Source: Usnea hakonensis (Eukaryota; Ascomycota; Lecanoromycetes; Lecanorales; Parmeliaceae). From it: 64,000 nt of DNA. Below the pieces are notes generated by a model. That model was not told the origin of the DNA. It worked only from the letters and a program-made list of their open reading frames with translations, and searched no databases. The stretch covers positions 58,032 to 122,031 of the forward strand of contig BLJB01000050.1 of the NCBI GenBank assembly GCA_013423325.1. The letters are read 5' to 3'. Shown here piece after piece: positions 40,315 to 50,984 of this stretch (its first letter is position 1; each line of letters starts with the position of its first letter). Both the position numbers and the translations under genes were made by a program.

Positions 40315-40878
40315 CGAGGTTAGAGTCGAGACACATCTTTGTATTTCACAATGGTATTGTTCTTTGCAAAATTTCACAATTGTATCGTTCTTTGCAACTC
40401 AATGATGTGATTTGGAGTTATTGAACGAACAAAGCCGAGAGGAGTCTGTACAAGGAGTGCGGCTCTCGATGGTAAGAATCATTCTACATGTGCCGCGGGA
40501 TTTCACAGTTCCATTTTGGAGGCCACAACACAGGTAAGTCCTTTACTGGGAGCTTCATTTGCGCCTAGACATCATTGGATCTGTCTAGCCTATATTCAGC
40601 ATTACTCTTGTAATATCAGGACGAGAAAACCTACAAAGCAGCTTGAAAGACTTAGTGATTCGTTTTCAGATCAAGTCCATCGATGTAGGCCAATCTAACC
40701 ACCACAGTGAAAGTTTTCTCTTCTGCTTAGTCCGACCGGTTGTGATTAAAAAAAAAGGCATTGGCAAAGAATTTGGTTTCACGCTGATATGATAGAAGTT
40801 CATACGTGAAGGATTGTAGATTTGCCTAGCTATTCTAAAGATCCGAAGTCCGAGCTTCACCGATAAAACATACCACTA
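40315..40878. other. Intergenic, nothing recognised
   Basis: The 5' side of the kinase gene and the 3' end of the tyrosyl-tRNA synthetase gene. No coding signal. Confidence 0.4.
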
Positions 40879-42060
40879 CTAACAATTGCCCGTACCATCA
40901 TGATTAGTTGGGTTCAACTGGCTTGCCTTCTTCTCCTTTTTCTTCGGATTTCCTTGGGTCTCTTTCCCTCCAGGTGACAGCCTCGGCTGGCTGTATGCTT
41001 CATTGGCTACTCGTTGCCATTCTTCATCGGTCTCGAATTGATGGCGAATCGAAGCAGTGAGCTTGATAAGGCCTTCTGCAACAATCTGCTTCACTAGCTG
41101 TGGTGTCAACTGATCCGCAGAGTAAGCAACCGCCATCTCAGCAAAAGAACTAAACGTGGTCGGCTCAGTCTGATCTTTCAACACCACACTGATGTTTGCC
41201 ATCTTTCCATCCGAAGATTGCAATTGCGAGTATGGAAGCAAAACATGCTGGATGAAGGCTAGGATGCCATTCCCATCTACCTTGCAGGGCGCACAGTAGG
41301 CTTTCCCAATCTTCTTCCGTATGGTTGCAGGGTCATCCAATAGATCAACCTTCGATTTCGGATCTGAGCTACTCATTTTCCCGCCACTCAAACCGGGGAC
41401 CATTGGATTCATCAGATGGGCGCGTGTTTTGAATCCTAGCGCTTTGGTCATGGTGTCATTAGCTAGTGCGAACGTCTTGCGTTGGTCGATTCCGCCAAAC
41501 TCTGCGTCAACGCCCAAGTACTCTTCGTCCAACAACTGCATCATTGGGTAGATGCCATCCGCCATGGATGGCTCACCCGTTGATTTAACAATCTCGCTGC
41601 TGGCCTTGACTGCATCGTGAACCGAGACTCGCTTGCTCAGTCGGAGCAGATCACGAGAGAACGGTGGAGTCAGCTGGTAAGAGCTGCCTCGCACGAATTG
41701 AACATTGTTCAGATTGACGCCGACAGCTTGGAGTAAAGCTCCAATGACACGCTCATAATACTGAGCTCGATTCTCCAGCGTGGCTTCAGGGGCTTTGTCG
41801 GCGTCTAGGAAGCCATGCAAGTCGGCGAGAAGAACCTTGACTTTACAGCCAGCTCGCAGAAATTGGGCAATTTTGATGGCAGGTACGAAATAGGCTGCGT
41901 GTGGGCGACCGGTGGTTGCTGTACCCCAGAAGATTTCAAGGGGACGGACAGGCAGAATTGCTCGAATGATGTCAGGACGGAGGACCTCATGGATATTGGA
42001 TGTTATGAGATCGTATTTCTCATCCTCCGTGAGGTTGAATGATGAGCATGGAGCGGTCAT
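40879..42060 (-). CDS. Tyrosyl-tRNA synthetase, eukaryotic cytosolic type (393 aa)
   Basis: A single exon from ATG 42060; an ATG 33 bp upstream (42093) would add eleven residues without homology. It charges tRNA-Tyr in the cytosol. Class I signatures are complete: WGTATTGRPHAAYFVP (HIGH-type ATP site), LADLHGFLD, QLLDEEYLGVDAEFGGIDQRK (tyrosine pocket and dimer core), MNPMVPGLSGGKMSSSDP (KMSKS loop). The C-terminus is short and lysine-rich (NPKKKEKK), the normal length for a yeast-like enzyme. It therefore looks active. Whether it is the only TyrRS of the genome or a second copy cannot be told from here. Its place among a kinase, an unknown protein and an A-T-R reductase makes a self-resistance copy worth testing. 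Confidence 0.93.
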   Translation of the reverse strand: MTAPCSSFNLTEDEKYDLITSNIHEVLRPDIIRAILPVRPLEIFWGTATTGRPHAAYFVPAIKIAQFLRAGCKVKVLLADLHGFLDADKAPEATLENRAQYYERVIGALLQAVGVNLNNVQFVRGSSYQLTPPFSRDLLRLSKRVSVHDAVKASSEIVKSTGEPSMADGIYPMMQLLDEEYLGVDAEFGGIDQRKTFALANDTMTKALGFKTRAHLMNPMVPGLSGGKMSSSDPKSKVDLLDDPATIRKKIGKAYCAPCKVDGNGILAFIQHVLLPYSQLQSSDGKMANISVVLKDQTEPTTFSSFAEMAVAYSADQLTPQLVKQIVAEGLIKLTASIRHQFETDEEWQRVANEAYSQPRLSPGGKETQGNPKKKEKKASQLNPTNHDGTGNC

Positions 42061-42791
42061 TTTGTGATGTCTGTTGCTTACGTGAGTGTGCAAATGCCTT
42101 CAAGCGATATGTTAGCTCGGTTGTGCCTTGAAATCTGGATGTGAGTGTATCTTTTTCAAGAAATTACGATTTGGAAGACGCATTGAACAAGGGATATACT
42201 AGAAGCCGTAGCAAATAACAAAGAGAAGAAATTGACTGCTAAATCTTGTTTCCTTTGTTTGAAGTCGCTCTGTATCAAAGCAAACAATAGCGACAGACAA
42301 TGGCTTTATCACAAAGAACAAACATGGCGACATGGAGAGCAATTGGTACAGGTAGGATGCCAGATCACTGGCTTTAGGTCAACATTCAGACCTAGCTAGG
42401 TCTGATCAGCTGAATCGTTCAACCGTTGAGCATGTGTCCGTATATGGGATAGATTACACAAGATTTCCGTTCTGATTGCGCACACTTGAAGCCTTTTATC
42501 AAATATCAAACATTCATTCTGGACAAGGTTTTCTTTCTAGTCAAACATTGATTGGAACATATCTACCCCGAAAGCATTCGCACCGCATCTTTGGTGCCTA
42601 AATCTACTTCTTGCAGCGTCAAGTAAAAAAGTTGCTCGTACGAGAAAAAATTGGCAATATCTTCAGCATGTTGGTGTAATTGAAACTTCTTATCTCGTCT
42701 AATTTCTCTAGAACTAAGCTCTCAGATGATTCCTATAGCCCCACAGTCCATCTACAGTGGGGTGATGAACCAAAAACACTCTCACAGATCT
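42061..42791. other. Intergenic, nothing recognised
   Basis: 731 bp upstream of the TyrRS gene and downstream of the 426-aa gene. No coding signal or defined element. Confidence 0.45.
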
Positions 42792-44072
42792 TCACTGAAG
42801 TCGATCCTTCATGCGACTACCCAATTCGTTGTGGAAAGCCTCAGGTGTGATACTTTGCGATATTCCTCCCCATTCAAACTCCAATTTATGCGGTACAAGC
42901 TGCTTCAGCATATCTTCCAATGTCCCCGGCGTACCATGGCCAAGGATGGGCGCAGAGACCGCCATGACCTCAATCAACGAGTGGTGGACACCCCCGAGGA
43001 GCAGAGCTGCCATCGAAAATCTCAATTCTGGCAGCTTCTCTCGAGGTCCGCCAAGAACGAGCCACAGATTCAGATAACGGTAAGCTGTTCCCGACGGTCC
43101 ACTGGTTGTGAAAAGACCTTTGCTAGTACAGTCCACCACGAAAGGGTCCTGTTCGGCCAGTATATACTTGTGTGCTCCACACTCGTACGGCAAGCGTTCA
43201 TTGGCATGCGAAGCGTGGGTCGCATGAGCCCCGAAGAGAGCTTTCAGCTCAAAATCCGAGACTGGGGGCGCGCAGCACTCACGCACGCGCAAATTTGTCT
43301 GCCAAAGCTGTTTCGTAAACTCGCCGAGCTGTCCTCCGTCTTCTGGTGCAACACGCTCTCTCCCTACCGGCTTCCAGACCTTGCGCAAATGCTCTGGCGG
43401 AGATAAGATCTCGTCCGTATCACCAAAAGCTGCATTCGTGACGAATCCGTCCACTTCGTGCGGCACAATAACGCCGATCTTGCCGAGTTCTTGCAGGAAG
43501 GAATTTTCAGAGTCATGATTTGACTTTGAAAGATAGCGCAAAAGAATGCGAAAGGGTTTTAGGAGGCTTCGAATGGTATGAAATTGTTCTCGTTGATTTG
43601 CCCTTGAACACAGGTCTCGAAGCTGCTTGATGTTTATCCCTGATGGTAGCAGGTCAGGTCGCCTTTGTTCTACACATAAGAAGAGTCGATACAGCTTCTC
43701 AAAAAGCGTACGGAATACGACTGCCGTGAGCGGATGATTGCTCACAACCTCACGTACATCCATTTCCACAACCCTACTGGTCGTTGTCTGAACCCTCCGG
43801 TGCCTGACTATCTGACTCTTGACTGCTGCGGAAATGCTTACCGGGACAAGAGGTGCAGAGACGTTCCAACCGCCTAAAAGCTCTCTGACTGCACTTTCGT
43901 GCTCGATACTGAATTCATTGAGATGCAGTCGAGGCTGAGAGGTTGGTGGTTCTGTGTGCTCTCGGAATCCCTTGAGCCGCTGCTTAAAGATCGAGCAGCT
44001 ATCCATTCGAGAATTCCAGTGTCGTGGCTTAGTTAAAAATTGGGCAAAAAATGTTGCGATGCGCTCAATCAA
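42792..44072 (-). CDS. Unrecognised fungal protein, divergent from the NRPS-like gene (426 aa)
   Basis: A single exon; the frame is long and its composition looks like coding sequence, but I do not recognise the family. There is no signal peptide or clear membrane helix. Visible features are a middle helical stretch (VVFRTLFEKLYRLFLCV), a Cys/His-bearing stretch (RECCAPPVSDFELKALFGAHATHASHANERLPYE, given only in part here as HATHASHAN), and a C-terminal block TAYRYLNLWLVLGG, LRFSMAALLLGGVHHSLIEVMAV with a histidine pair. Two starts are possible (44072 and Met23). It is head-to-head with the A-T-R reductase across a 616 bp spacer, so it may be co-regulated with it. Function cannot be inferred from sequence alone. 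Confidence 0.65.
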   Translation of the reverse strand: MIERIATFFAQFLTKPRHWNSRMDSCSIFKQRLKGFREHTEPPTSQPRLHLNEFSIEHESAVRELLGGWNVSAPLVPVSISAAVKSQIVRHRRVQTTTSRVVEMDVREVVSNHPLTAVVFRTLFEKLYRLFLCVEQRRPDLLPSGINIKQLRDLCSRANQREQFHTIRSLLKPFRILLRYLSKSNHDSENSFLQELGKIGVIVPHEVDGFVTNAAFGDTDEILSPPEHLRKVWKPVGRERVAPEDGGQLGEFTKQLWQTNLRVRECCAPPVSDFELKALFGAHATHASHANERLPYECGAHKYILAEQDPFVVDCTSKGLFTTSGPSGTAYRYLNLWLVLGGPREKLPELRFSMAALLLGGVHHSLIEVMAVSAPILGHGTPGTLEDMLKQLVPHKLEFEWGGISQSITPEAFHNELGSRMKDRLQ

Positions 44073-44688
44073 GCTGTGATGAAGCGAGAAAAGGCTCTAG
44101 CCAGCTCGTACAGATATTTTTGAGGCCTTATTTTAATATGGAAAGCTCAGAAGCAACAAAGACTTTTCAATCAAACCAAATACCCCTCACGAAATCACAA
44201 ACCAGAGAACAAAGTCTTTGTAGTCAGAGGCATGGTAGCAAGTGCTCGTACGACCTCGCGGTCTAATACAATGATTGAATGCCATCTTCTACTTGCTCAG
44301 ACTAAGTTGAAAGTGGTTTGCTAATTGTATTTCCAGCAAACACACATGCGAAATGACCGTAGGACACTAAGATATCATTGCAACTGCTTATTCTACGTCA
44401 GATTATGGAGCTTATCGCGTCTCACGGGCACAATGGACGACTCTAAGAAGTCCGAGTTTTGGCCTATTGTCTCAAAATCTCCGCAATACCGATAACAAAG
44501 CCGTTGTTCTTCATATGTTGCACCATTGTATCTTCCATGCAGTTGATATAGATGCCGTCTGTAGCTTTGTTGTACTAGAGACCACAATTTGCCCTCTAGT
44601 ACTTGCGACCGATTACCTTTCGAAAATTTCTCAACATTCGAACACTACCACAACAGGAAGACAAAGCTAACGTGCTTCAGTCGGGACT
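44073..44688. promoter_or_regulatory. Bidirectional promoter: unknown protein / NRPS-like reductase
   Basis: 616 bp between two divergent genes, AT-rich, with no supported coding sequence. A pathway-specific regulator, if any, would probably act here. I recognise no defined operator. Confidence 0.45.
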
Positions 44689-47600
44689 ATGCATATCAGC
44701 AACTTCGAGGATCGGCCTTCGCGACCCCACACGATCACAGCAATGTTTGAACAAGTCGCTTCAGAAAATCCTGAAAGGGTCGCGCTGCTCAGTCGCCGCG
44801 GAATTCTGAGCTACGCTGGCTTGAACGAGCGAGCCAATCAGCTTGCACATCATCTACACTCTCTGGCGATTGGGCCAGAGTGTGTAATCGCCGTTGCTTT
44901 AGAAAGAGGAATCGAATACATTGTTGCTATGCTTGCGAGCTGGAAAATTGGGGCTACATATCTACCGCTCGATCAGTCTTTACCCACTAAGAGAATGGAG
45001 TACATGATTGCAAACAGTGAAGCAACTTGCCTTATCACAATCAAAGGGATCACCGACAAGAAATCACTCAAGTTGGAGGGTGGAATCACCCTTTGCCTGG
45101 ACGAAGATGAACTTATTGATAAGCTGAAGGTATACCCTAGCACGGGAGTGATACCTAAATCGAGCTATGACATACCAGCATACATCATATACACTTCAGG
45201 TACGACCGGGAACCCCAAAGGTGTCGCTATCACGCACCGAAGTGTTTTCAATTTAGTTAACGACATTCAACAGAGTCACGAGATAGAGCCTTCCGATCGA
45301 GTATTGCTGTTCTCGCCTTTCTGCTTCGACGCTTCGATACGAGATATCACTGGCGCTCTGATGCTAGGTGCTTCTCTCTGTGTCCCGGAAGAAGAGGAAA
45401 TCTTGCCAGGGAACCTGATGCAGACCATTGCGCAACGTGCAATCACTAACTCAGTCATCACTCCTTCAGTGCTTAGGGCTTGCACTTTGGAGGACTTGCC
45501 ATTCTTCAAGACTATAGTTCTTGCGGGAGAAGCCGCTGACGCGTCTCTCATCAGGACTTGGGGTGCGGGCAGAAAGTTGATCAATGCTTATGGTCCTACG
45601 GAAGCTACTGTCTGTAGTACAAAGCGGGTGTATTATGACGGCCAAATTCCGTTGGGGTGCTCTGCATCAGTGATTGGAAGGCCAATATTGAATACACTTA
45701 TTAGCATTGTTGACAATAACGGCTTTCCCATCGAGGATGGCGAGGTTGGCGAAATATGCATTACAGGACCCGGAGTCAGTCGCTCTGGATATCTTAATAT
45801 GCCGCAACTCAACGCTGAACGTTTTTGCGATAGTCCGTTTTGCCAGTATCGTTCCTACAAAATCGGAGACCTTGGAAAGATTCTCCCCAACGGAGAGGTT
45901 GAGTGCTTTGGACGCAAGGCTTCCACGAGGCAAATTAAACTCAACGGACAGCGCATAGAGCTTGAAGAAGTTGAAAATGTCATACGCCGCGCTCCTCTTG
46001 TCCGTGATGTGGTAGTCGTCCCACAAGGAGGCGCACCGACTCGAAGCTTATGCGCATACGTGGTGCCAACCCGTGAGGCCTCAAATGTGAACAGGCAGGC
46101 ACTGACAATGCAATTGAAATTGCTCATGAGAAAGAATCTGCCTTCTTACAGTGTTCCGAGCAGCATAGAAGTCATCAACGCCCTTCCCTTATCCGCAAAC
46201 AAGAAATTGGATATCAAGGCTCTGTCGGACCCCGCGTTGAGAACAGATGAGTCTTCTCATTCTAGTACAAAAATGCTGCTTACGTCGCTTGAGAAGAAGA
46301 TTGCAGCAGAGTTGCTGAATGCCCTGCACCTACCGACACAGCAAGCGGTGTCACCCGAGACAACGTATGACGAGCTGGGAGGTACCTCTCTGCAGATATC
46401 ATTGGTCTTACGACATCTAAATATGGCGCTTGGCTGCAAGCTCCAACTAGCACAATTCTATCGAAGAGAGGTTTCCATTCGTCATCTTGCAGACCTAGTC
46501 GTTGGGGAGCAACAGCAAGAAAGCCCGCCTGACGATCTACAGGAACGAACGCATCTTCCACGAGATATTTCCTACAGTGTACGTGCAATTCCATTCCGTC
46601 AACAGGAGCACATACTCTTGACAGGCTCGACAGGATTCCTTGGGAGTCACCTTCTCGCAGAAATACTAAGGACAACGAGCCCTAAGATAAGCTGCATCGT
46701 CCGCGCCCCAGATGACACTATTGCAAGGAATCGCATCACAATTGCTTTGCAGACCTGGAACTTGTGGGACGACAGCTTTGCTTCGCGCTTCGACGCATTC
46801 TCTGGCGACGTATGCAAGCCGTTCCTCGGTCTAAGCACTGAACGGTATCTTTGTCTTGCAAGAAAGGTTGACACAGTGTATCATTCCGCAGCTGCCGTCA
46901 GCTTCATCGCACCTTTCAGAGAGCTAGAAGAAGTAAATGTCACTGGCACTATCGAGATCCTCCGATTTGCCAGCACGCTTACTCAGAAGCGGCTGAATTA
47001 CATCTCAACCCTTTCCGTATTCTTCGGCGCCGGCAAGAAGAGACTTGACCGGGGAATGGAGGTCTCGGTCAAAGATCTGCATTCTGGCATCGTGACAGGA
47101 TACGCACAGTCCAAATGGGTGTCCGAGCAGCTGGTTCTTGAATATGCACGATTGAGCGGACAGGTCCTTGTTCTTCGACCAGGTCGTTTGCTCGGCAACA
47201 CTCAAAGCTACAAATGTCCTCGCGATGATTTCACTGTCCGGCTAATTGCGTCAATTCTGGAAATTGGGGTTGCCCCAGATCTCAACGAACTTGGCTTGGG
47301 AAATTGGCAAATTGATCTCACGCCTGTAGATTTCTGCGCTCGGTTAGTCCATCGCCTATCGTTGCGAGGGGAGACTGGGATTCGGCACATCATTAATATG
47401 GATACAATTTCATTTGAGGCTATCGTCAGCTCTCTGGGACCATCCATTGAGTGGATGCCTTATCAACAGTGGCTTCAATTGGTCGCCCAATCCGCACACC
47501 TCGCCCCTGTAAGTTCACTTTTTCTGGATCCGGTCTCGAATCGGGACGGAAGGAGTGTCTTCGAGGCTCTGCTCCAGATGGAAGTATTTCGAGAGAGTAG

Positions 47601-47760
47601 CTATGACATGACGATGTTCAAAGGCGACGGCTATCCGCTCCCTTCGACCACCAAACTGCTCCATGAGTATGTGGAAGGAAATGAGGAAATCTTCTCGAGT
47701 ATGAAACAGAACGCTCTTGATAAGTGCGAGTATTGTATTGAAAGAACTGTGGGGCTATAG
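44689..47760 (+). CDS. NRPS-like A-T-R carboxylic-acid reductase (1023 aa)
   Basis: A single exon. Adenylation domain about residues 15-515: YIIYTSGTTGNPKG (A3, about 165-178), FCFDASIRD (A4), NAYGPTEAT (A5, about 299-307), YKIGDL (A7, about 390), GRKASTRQIKLNGQRIE (A8) and NKKLD (A10). Thiolation domain about 530-605 with the phosphopantetheine serine in DELGGTSL (about Ser567). Reductase domain about 640-1000: LLTGSTGFLG for NADPH, SAAAVSF, and the catalytic YAQSK (Tyr805, Lys809). The order A-T-R is that of Lys2-type and fungal NRPS-like reductases, which activate an amino or aryl acid, tether it, and release it as aldehyde or alcohol. There is no condensation domain. By hand alignment the pocket residues read D-A-R-T-V-A-A-V-C, reminiscent of codes for aromatic amino acids; this is tentative. 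Confidence 0.93.
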   Translation: MHISNFEDRPSRPHTITAMFEQVASENPERVALLSRRGILSYAGLNERANQLAHHLHSLAIGPECVIAVALERGIEYIVAMLASWKIGATYLPLDQSLPTKRMEYMIANSEATCLITIKGITDKKSLKLEGGITLCLDEDELIDKLKVYPSTGVIPKSSYDIPAYIIYTSGTTGNPKGVAITHRSVFNLVNDIQQSHEIEPSDRVLLFSPFCFDASIRDITGALMLGASLCVPEEEEILPGNLMQTIAQRAITNSVITPSVLRACTLEDLPFFKTIVLAGEAADASLIRTWGAGRKLINAYGPTEATVCSTKRVYYDGQIPLGCSASVIGRPILNTLISIVDNNGFPIEDGEVGEICITGPGVSRSGYLNMPQLNAERFCDSPFCQYRSYKIGDLGKILPNGEVECFGRKASTRQIKLNGQRIELEEVENVIRRAPLVRDVVVVPQGGAPTRSLCAYVVPTREASNVNRQALTMQLKLLMRKNLPSYSVPSSIEVINALPLSANKKLDIKALSDPALRTDESSHSSTKMLLTSLEKKIAAELLNALHLPTQQAVSPETTYDELGGTSLQISLVLRHLNMALGCKLQLAQFYRREVSIRHLADLVVGEQQQESPPDDLQERTHLPRDISYSVRAIPFRQQEHILLTGSTGFLGSHLLAEILRTTSPKISCIVRAPDDTIARNRITIALQTWNLWDDSFASRFDAFSGDVCKPFLGLSTERYLCLARKVDTVYHSAAAVSFIAPFRELEEVNVTGTIEILRFASTLTQKRLNYISTLSVFFGAGKKRLDRGMEVSVKDLHSGIVTGYAQSKWVSEQLVLEYARLSGQVLVLRPGRLLGNTQSYKCPRDDFTVRLIASILEIGVAPDLNELGLGNWQIDLTPVDFCARLVHRLSLRGETGIRHIINMDTISFEAIVSSLGPSIEWMPYQQWLQLVAQSAHLAPVSSLFLDPVSNRDGRSVFEALLQMEVFRESSYDMTMFKGDGYPLPSTTKLLHEYVEGNEEIFSSMKQNALDKCEYCIERTVGL

Positions 47761-48396
47761 ATACCGCTCGTGTTGTCTTACTAGATATTAGAATCATTTG
47801 TTGAGAATACATATTCATTTAGTGATAGTTTACCGACCAGAGAACGTAACTGATGTACTATTTTACCAAGTGCTAAAGCTGTCATCAAGTAGCTTCCTAT
47901 CAAGAATATCGGCAAAGTGCTTCGATTCCTTGACTTCTTTTACAGTTCATCGATGCAAAAACCCTTCAATCATTCCTGTAACACCAGAACTGCGGATCGA
48001 GCCTTTTGAGCAATATTCACAATACTGTTCAGTCTCTGAATTGCAAGTCAGACTTTCTTCCCCAGTAGTACAGAAAATAGCAGCTGTACACACCGTCACC
48101 AAATCGACATCCCCTTTCAACTCCACCGTCTTGGCCATATATACCAACGTTGGCACATAAGAATCTCGCTTACGTATCGATCCTCAAGTGGGTGCGATGT
48201 TCGTCGTACTCCGCAGCTCCCAATCTGAAGCGGCCTTGGTGAACCTGGGCCTCTCCCTAGCAAATGAAGCGATCTTGCGGGACCAGATCACACGCTCAGG
48301 CCGCCGAGGCAAAGATTGCCATACTATTCACTCATTCCATCATCCGAGGAGGTTGAAGTAGCGCTATTCGAAACGCCGACCGCTTGGACTGATTTC
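47761..48396. other. Intergenic, with a Cys-rich minus-strand frame
   Basis: A minus-strand frame at 47947-48156 contains a cysteine-dense stretch (VCTAAIFC, LTCNSETEQYCEYC). It has no signal peptide in frame. It could be a mature part of a small secreted protein whose first exon I cannot place, so I do not call it a gene. Confidence 0.3.
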
Positions 48397-48609
48397 TCAA
48401 GGGCTGCAGTAAACCTGGACATTTGCTTCGCAAGTATAAGCCCCATTCGGTAGAGAAGTATATCCGAAATGGCAATCTGAACAATTGATGAAGGAGATAC
48501 CATCTCGGCTTGCAAGTGGGCGGATAGAGACCGGGACGGCCAGTGGTATCGGAGTTGCAAGGGTAGCTACAAAGAGAGTGAGGAGGTAGAAAAGTGTGAA
48601 GGTTTTCAT
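48397..48609 (-). CDS. Small secreted cysteine-containing protein (70 aa)
   Basis: The N-terminus MKTFTLFYLLTLFVATLATP is a good signal peptide. The mature part of about 50 residues contains four cysteines in the pattern NCSDC, YTCEA and VYCSP, enough for two disulfides. A TATA-like element lies about 125 bp upstream. Size, secretion and cysteines are those of effector-like or antimicrobial-like small secreted proteins, but no family is recognised. A further 3' exon could exist. Confidence 0.5.
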   Translation of the reverse strand: MKTFTLFYLLTLFVATLATPIPLAVPVSIRPLASRDGISFINCSDCHFGYTSLPNGAYTCEANVQVYCSP

Positions 48610-48734
48610 GTTGGTTAGGGAGATTGATGCGTAGGGGTGAGGTTTGCTGGTCGAAGAGTCTGTGAAAGATAGTAGCGATTAAAGGGCTTTAGCGATTTGT
48701 TATCCGATTACCACAGCACAGGGAACATGCTTTG

Positions 48735-48743
48735 TTTATATAA
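48735..48743 (-). promoter_or_regulatory. TATA-like element of the small secreted protein gene
   Basis: Read on the minus strand, TATATAAAC lies about 125 bp before the start codon at 48609. Confidence 0.35.
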
Positions 48744-50975
48744 TCCTGCATTCATTCTTAGTACTTTCGACTAATAAGACAAGTCTGAGAATAGCATCAC
48801 GAACTTACGAAGGCTCTCGTAAGCCCAGCCACCTGGGTATTGCGAACACATTCGGCAGGACATGGTACCAGAAATCCCCAGCCCCGCCAAGCCACAAGTT
48901 GCTCCAAGAGGACTAGAGCGGAACTAGGATCGAGCAAGTGGCGACGTTAGTGAACGCTATGTTGCGATCTATACAACTTAATATTCAGATTCCAGCATAA
49001 GAAGTCAAGCGCCCGGATTAGCCCTTCTTAAACATCCTCTAGACTGAACATAGAATACCCCATGATTCCAGTAATGGCTCTCATCCAGATCGAAAGCGCA
49101 AAGTAAGATCATTCACCCTTGTCGCATAAGAATGGGGATTGGTCAACATGTTCAAATCGCGAGGCGAGAGCAAAATGGCTGGGCTGGTCATAACCCTGAA
49201 CACTGTCAAGAAATAAAACGATTGCGACAAGGTAACTCGCCACGATAATACGTAGAGAGCTAAGCTGGGGTAAGTCCACGTGCTATGTCAGGAGTACGTA
49301 AGGTATGGTTGTATTCAAAAGCTCATTGACGGTCTTGGTCTCCATATTTTGTCGCTTCCGTAAGGACAAGGGCTCATCATCATCGATGTACACGTAATAT
49401 TTTATTGCGACTCTTTTACATAAGCATGGGATGCTACCAGTATGATGTGAGAAGCGAAATTGATAATAATGATGAGTCTCAATTTGAGGTGGCACTGAAG
49501 TGGCGCGGGCTATTTTTGGAGCAAGGCTGGGCGTGTGGCTGGGGACCCTCTTAGGCTGACAGGGTTTGGCCCTAGTGAAATACAGGAGAATTGGATTGTA
49601 GAAATTTTTCACCCATTACTCCAACCCTTTTCTCACACAATCTTAAACTCTCCGATGACAATATACTTGCCTGGTGATTTGTTGTCTTGATGCCGTTTTG
49701 ATACCAGGCCGTGGGAAGTAGGAGCAATGACTTCTCAGACTGCGTTGAGGGAAAGAGTTGAGGCAACAAGAACGGGTCCCCGTCGTTCAGATTATAAACA
49801 CATAGGGCAGCAGCATGCAAAGACCTCATACCTCTTCCAAGTCGAGTCAGTGATTGTAGCCTAGACGAGGCTCCATCTTAAGCGAGGGACGATAACAAAG
49901 CCGTCAGATCCAAAAGGATTCCAGGGCTATGTAGTGCGTGGCGCACGCACGAGACTTCCTTTTCAGATCCTGACATGACCAATAAAGAAGTCATACTCTA
50001 TTAACAGCAAGGCTATTCATGCAGGTACACTCATAGCGTGACTCTATCTCGGATCCTTCCGACTTCCAGATCGATAATGCAGAGCGCCTACAAAGGTCAT
50101 ATGCTTGAGACCTATATCTGATCAGGTAACACAGCCTCTCAAAAGTTCATCAAGTGATTCAATCGATTCCTCCATTATCAAGCTGTGAATACCTTCAAAC
50201 ATGGTGCATTGATCCTCTTCCCCCTTCTCTGTGCGCAACACGAGTAAGGTATGCCACCACTCCCTATAATTAGAACATCGAGTTTAGGTGTGAGCCTGTT
50301 GATTAACTACAAGGACTCTTAAAGCAGACTGCAAAGATTGAGATTCGCAAGAAGTATCTACAGACGTTGGAATTGTGTCGTTCAGAGCCTTCGTACTCCA
50401 ACCGCCCGCCATTGAATGACGCTCTTTCGGGTTTCATGCTTGGCGCCAAGGTGGTAATCACTCGCATTTGAGGCTCTTCGGCTGACGGATGCTCGGGATC
50501 TGTTTCACTTCCCCAAATATTATCACTACCCGGGCTCTGCCCCGAGGAGTCATGATCCAATAGGGCTACTGTATCAGTAGCATCGCTCTGCTTATCTCAC
50601 AATACTTGAAACACGATCCATAGGGGCTACAATCGAGAAGCCTCATGGCATTGTTGACACATCAAGCCTCTCTTACTATTACTGTGACCGTGGAGAGGTC
50701 TTAGGAACACGCAACTGGATTGTGCTACTCTCACCTACGAAGCCTTACACCGATGAAACACATCCACGGTGGCTAAGATTGATGAGCCGCAAGACCAAGT
50801 CCAGGCATCCAGCATTTAATACTAATGTAGTAGCAGCCAGGAGGCTTCAGGAACAGAAGAAGGCACTGCACGGCTTTTCTGTCATGATTCCAAGAATGTT
50901 GAAACAAATCCACGCTGCCTCTGACAACATGGTGGTCAAACATTCTGTACATGGTCGTAGTAAGGTCTGTACGAG
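48744..50975. other. Gene-poor region, 2.2 kb
   Basis: Minus-strand frames at 49283-49612, 49572-49829 and 50303-50560, and a plus-strand frame starting at 50722, have no recognisable domain or signal peptide. The last overlaps the promoter and leader of the thaumatin-like gene, so it is unlikely to be real. Confidence 0.4.
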
Positions 50976-50984
50976 TATATATAT
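50976..50984 (+). promoter_or_regulatory. TATA-like element of the thaumatin-like gene
   Basis: TATATATAT followed by CCCGTCCCAACCC lies about 220 bp before the start codon at 51201, with a C/T/A-rich leader in between. Confidence 0.45.

Noticed and set aside
48744..50700. Several minus-strand frames of 85-109 codons
   Set aside because: No domain, no signal peptide, no supporting splice signals.
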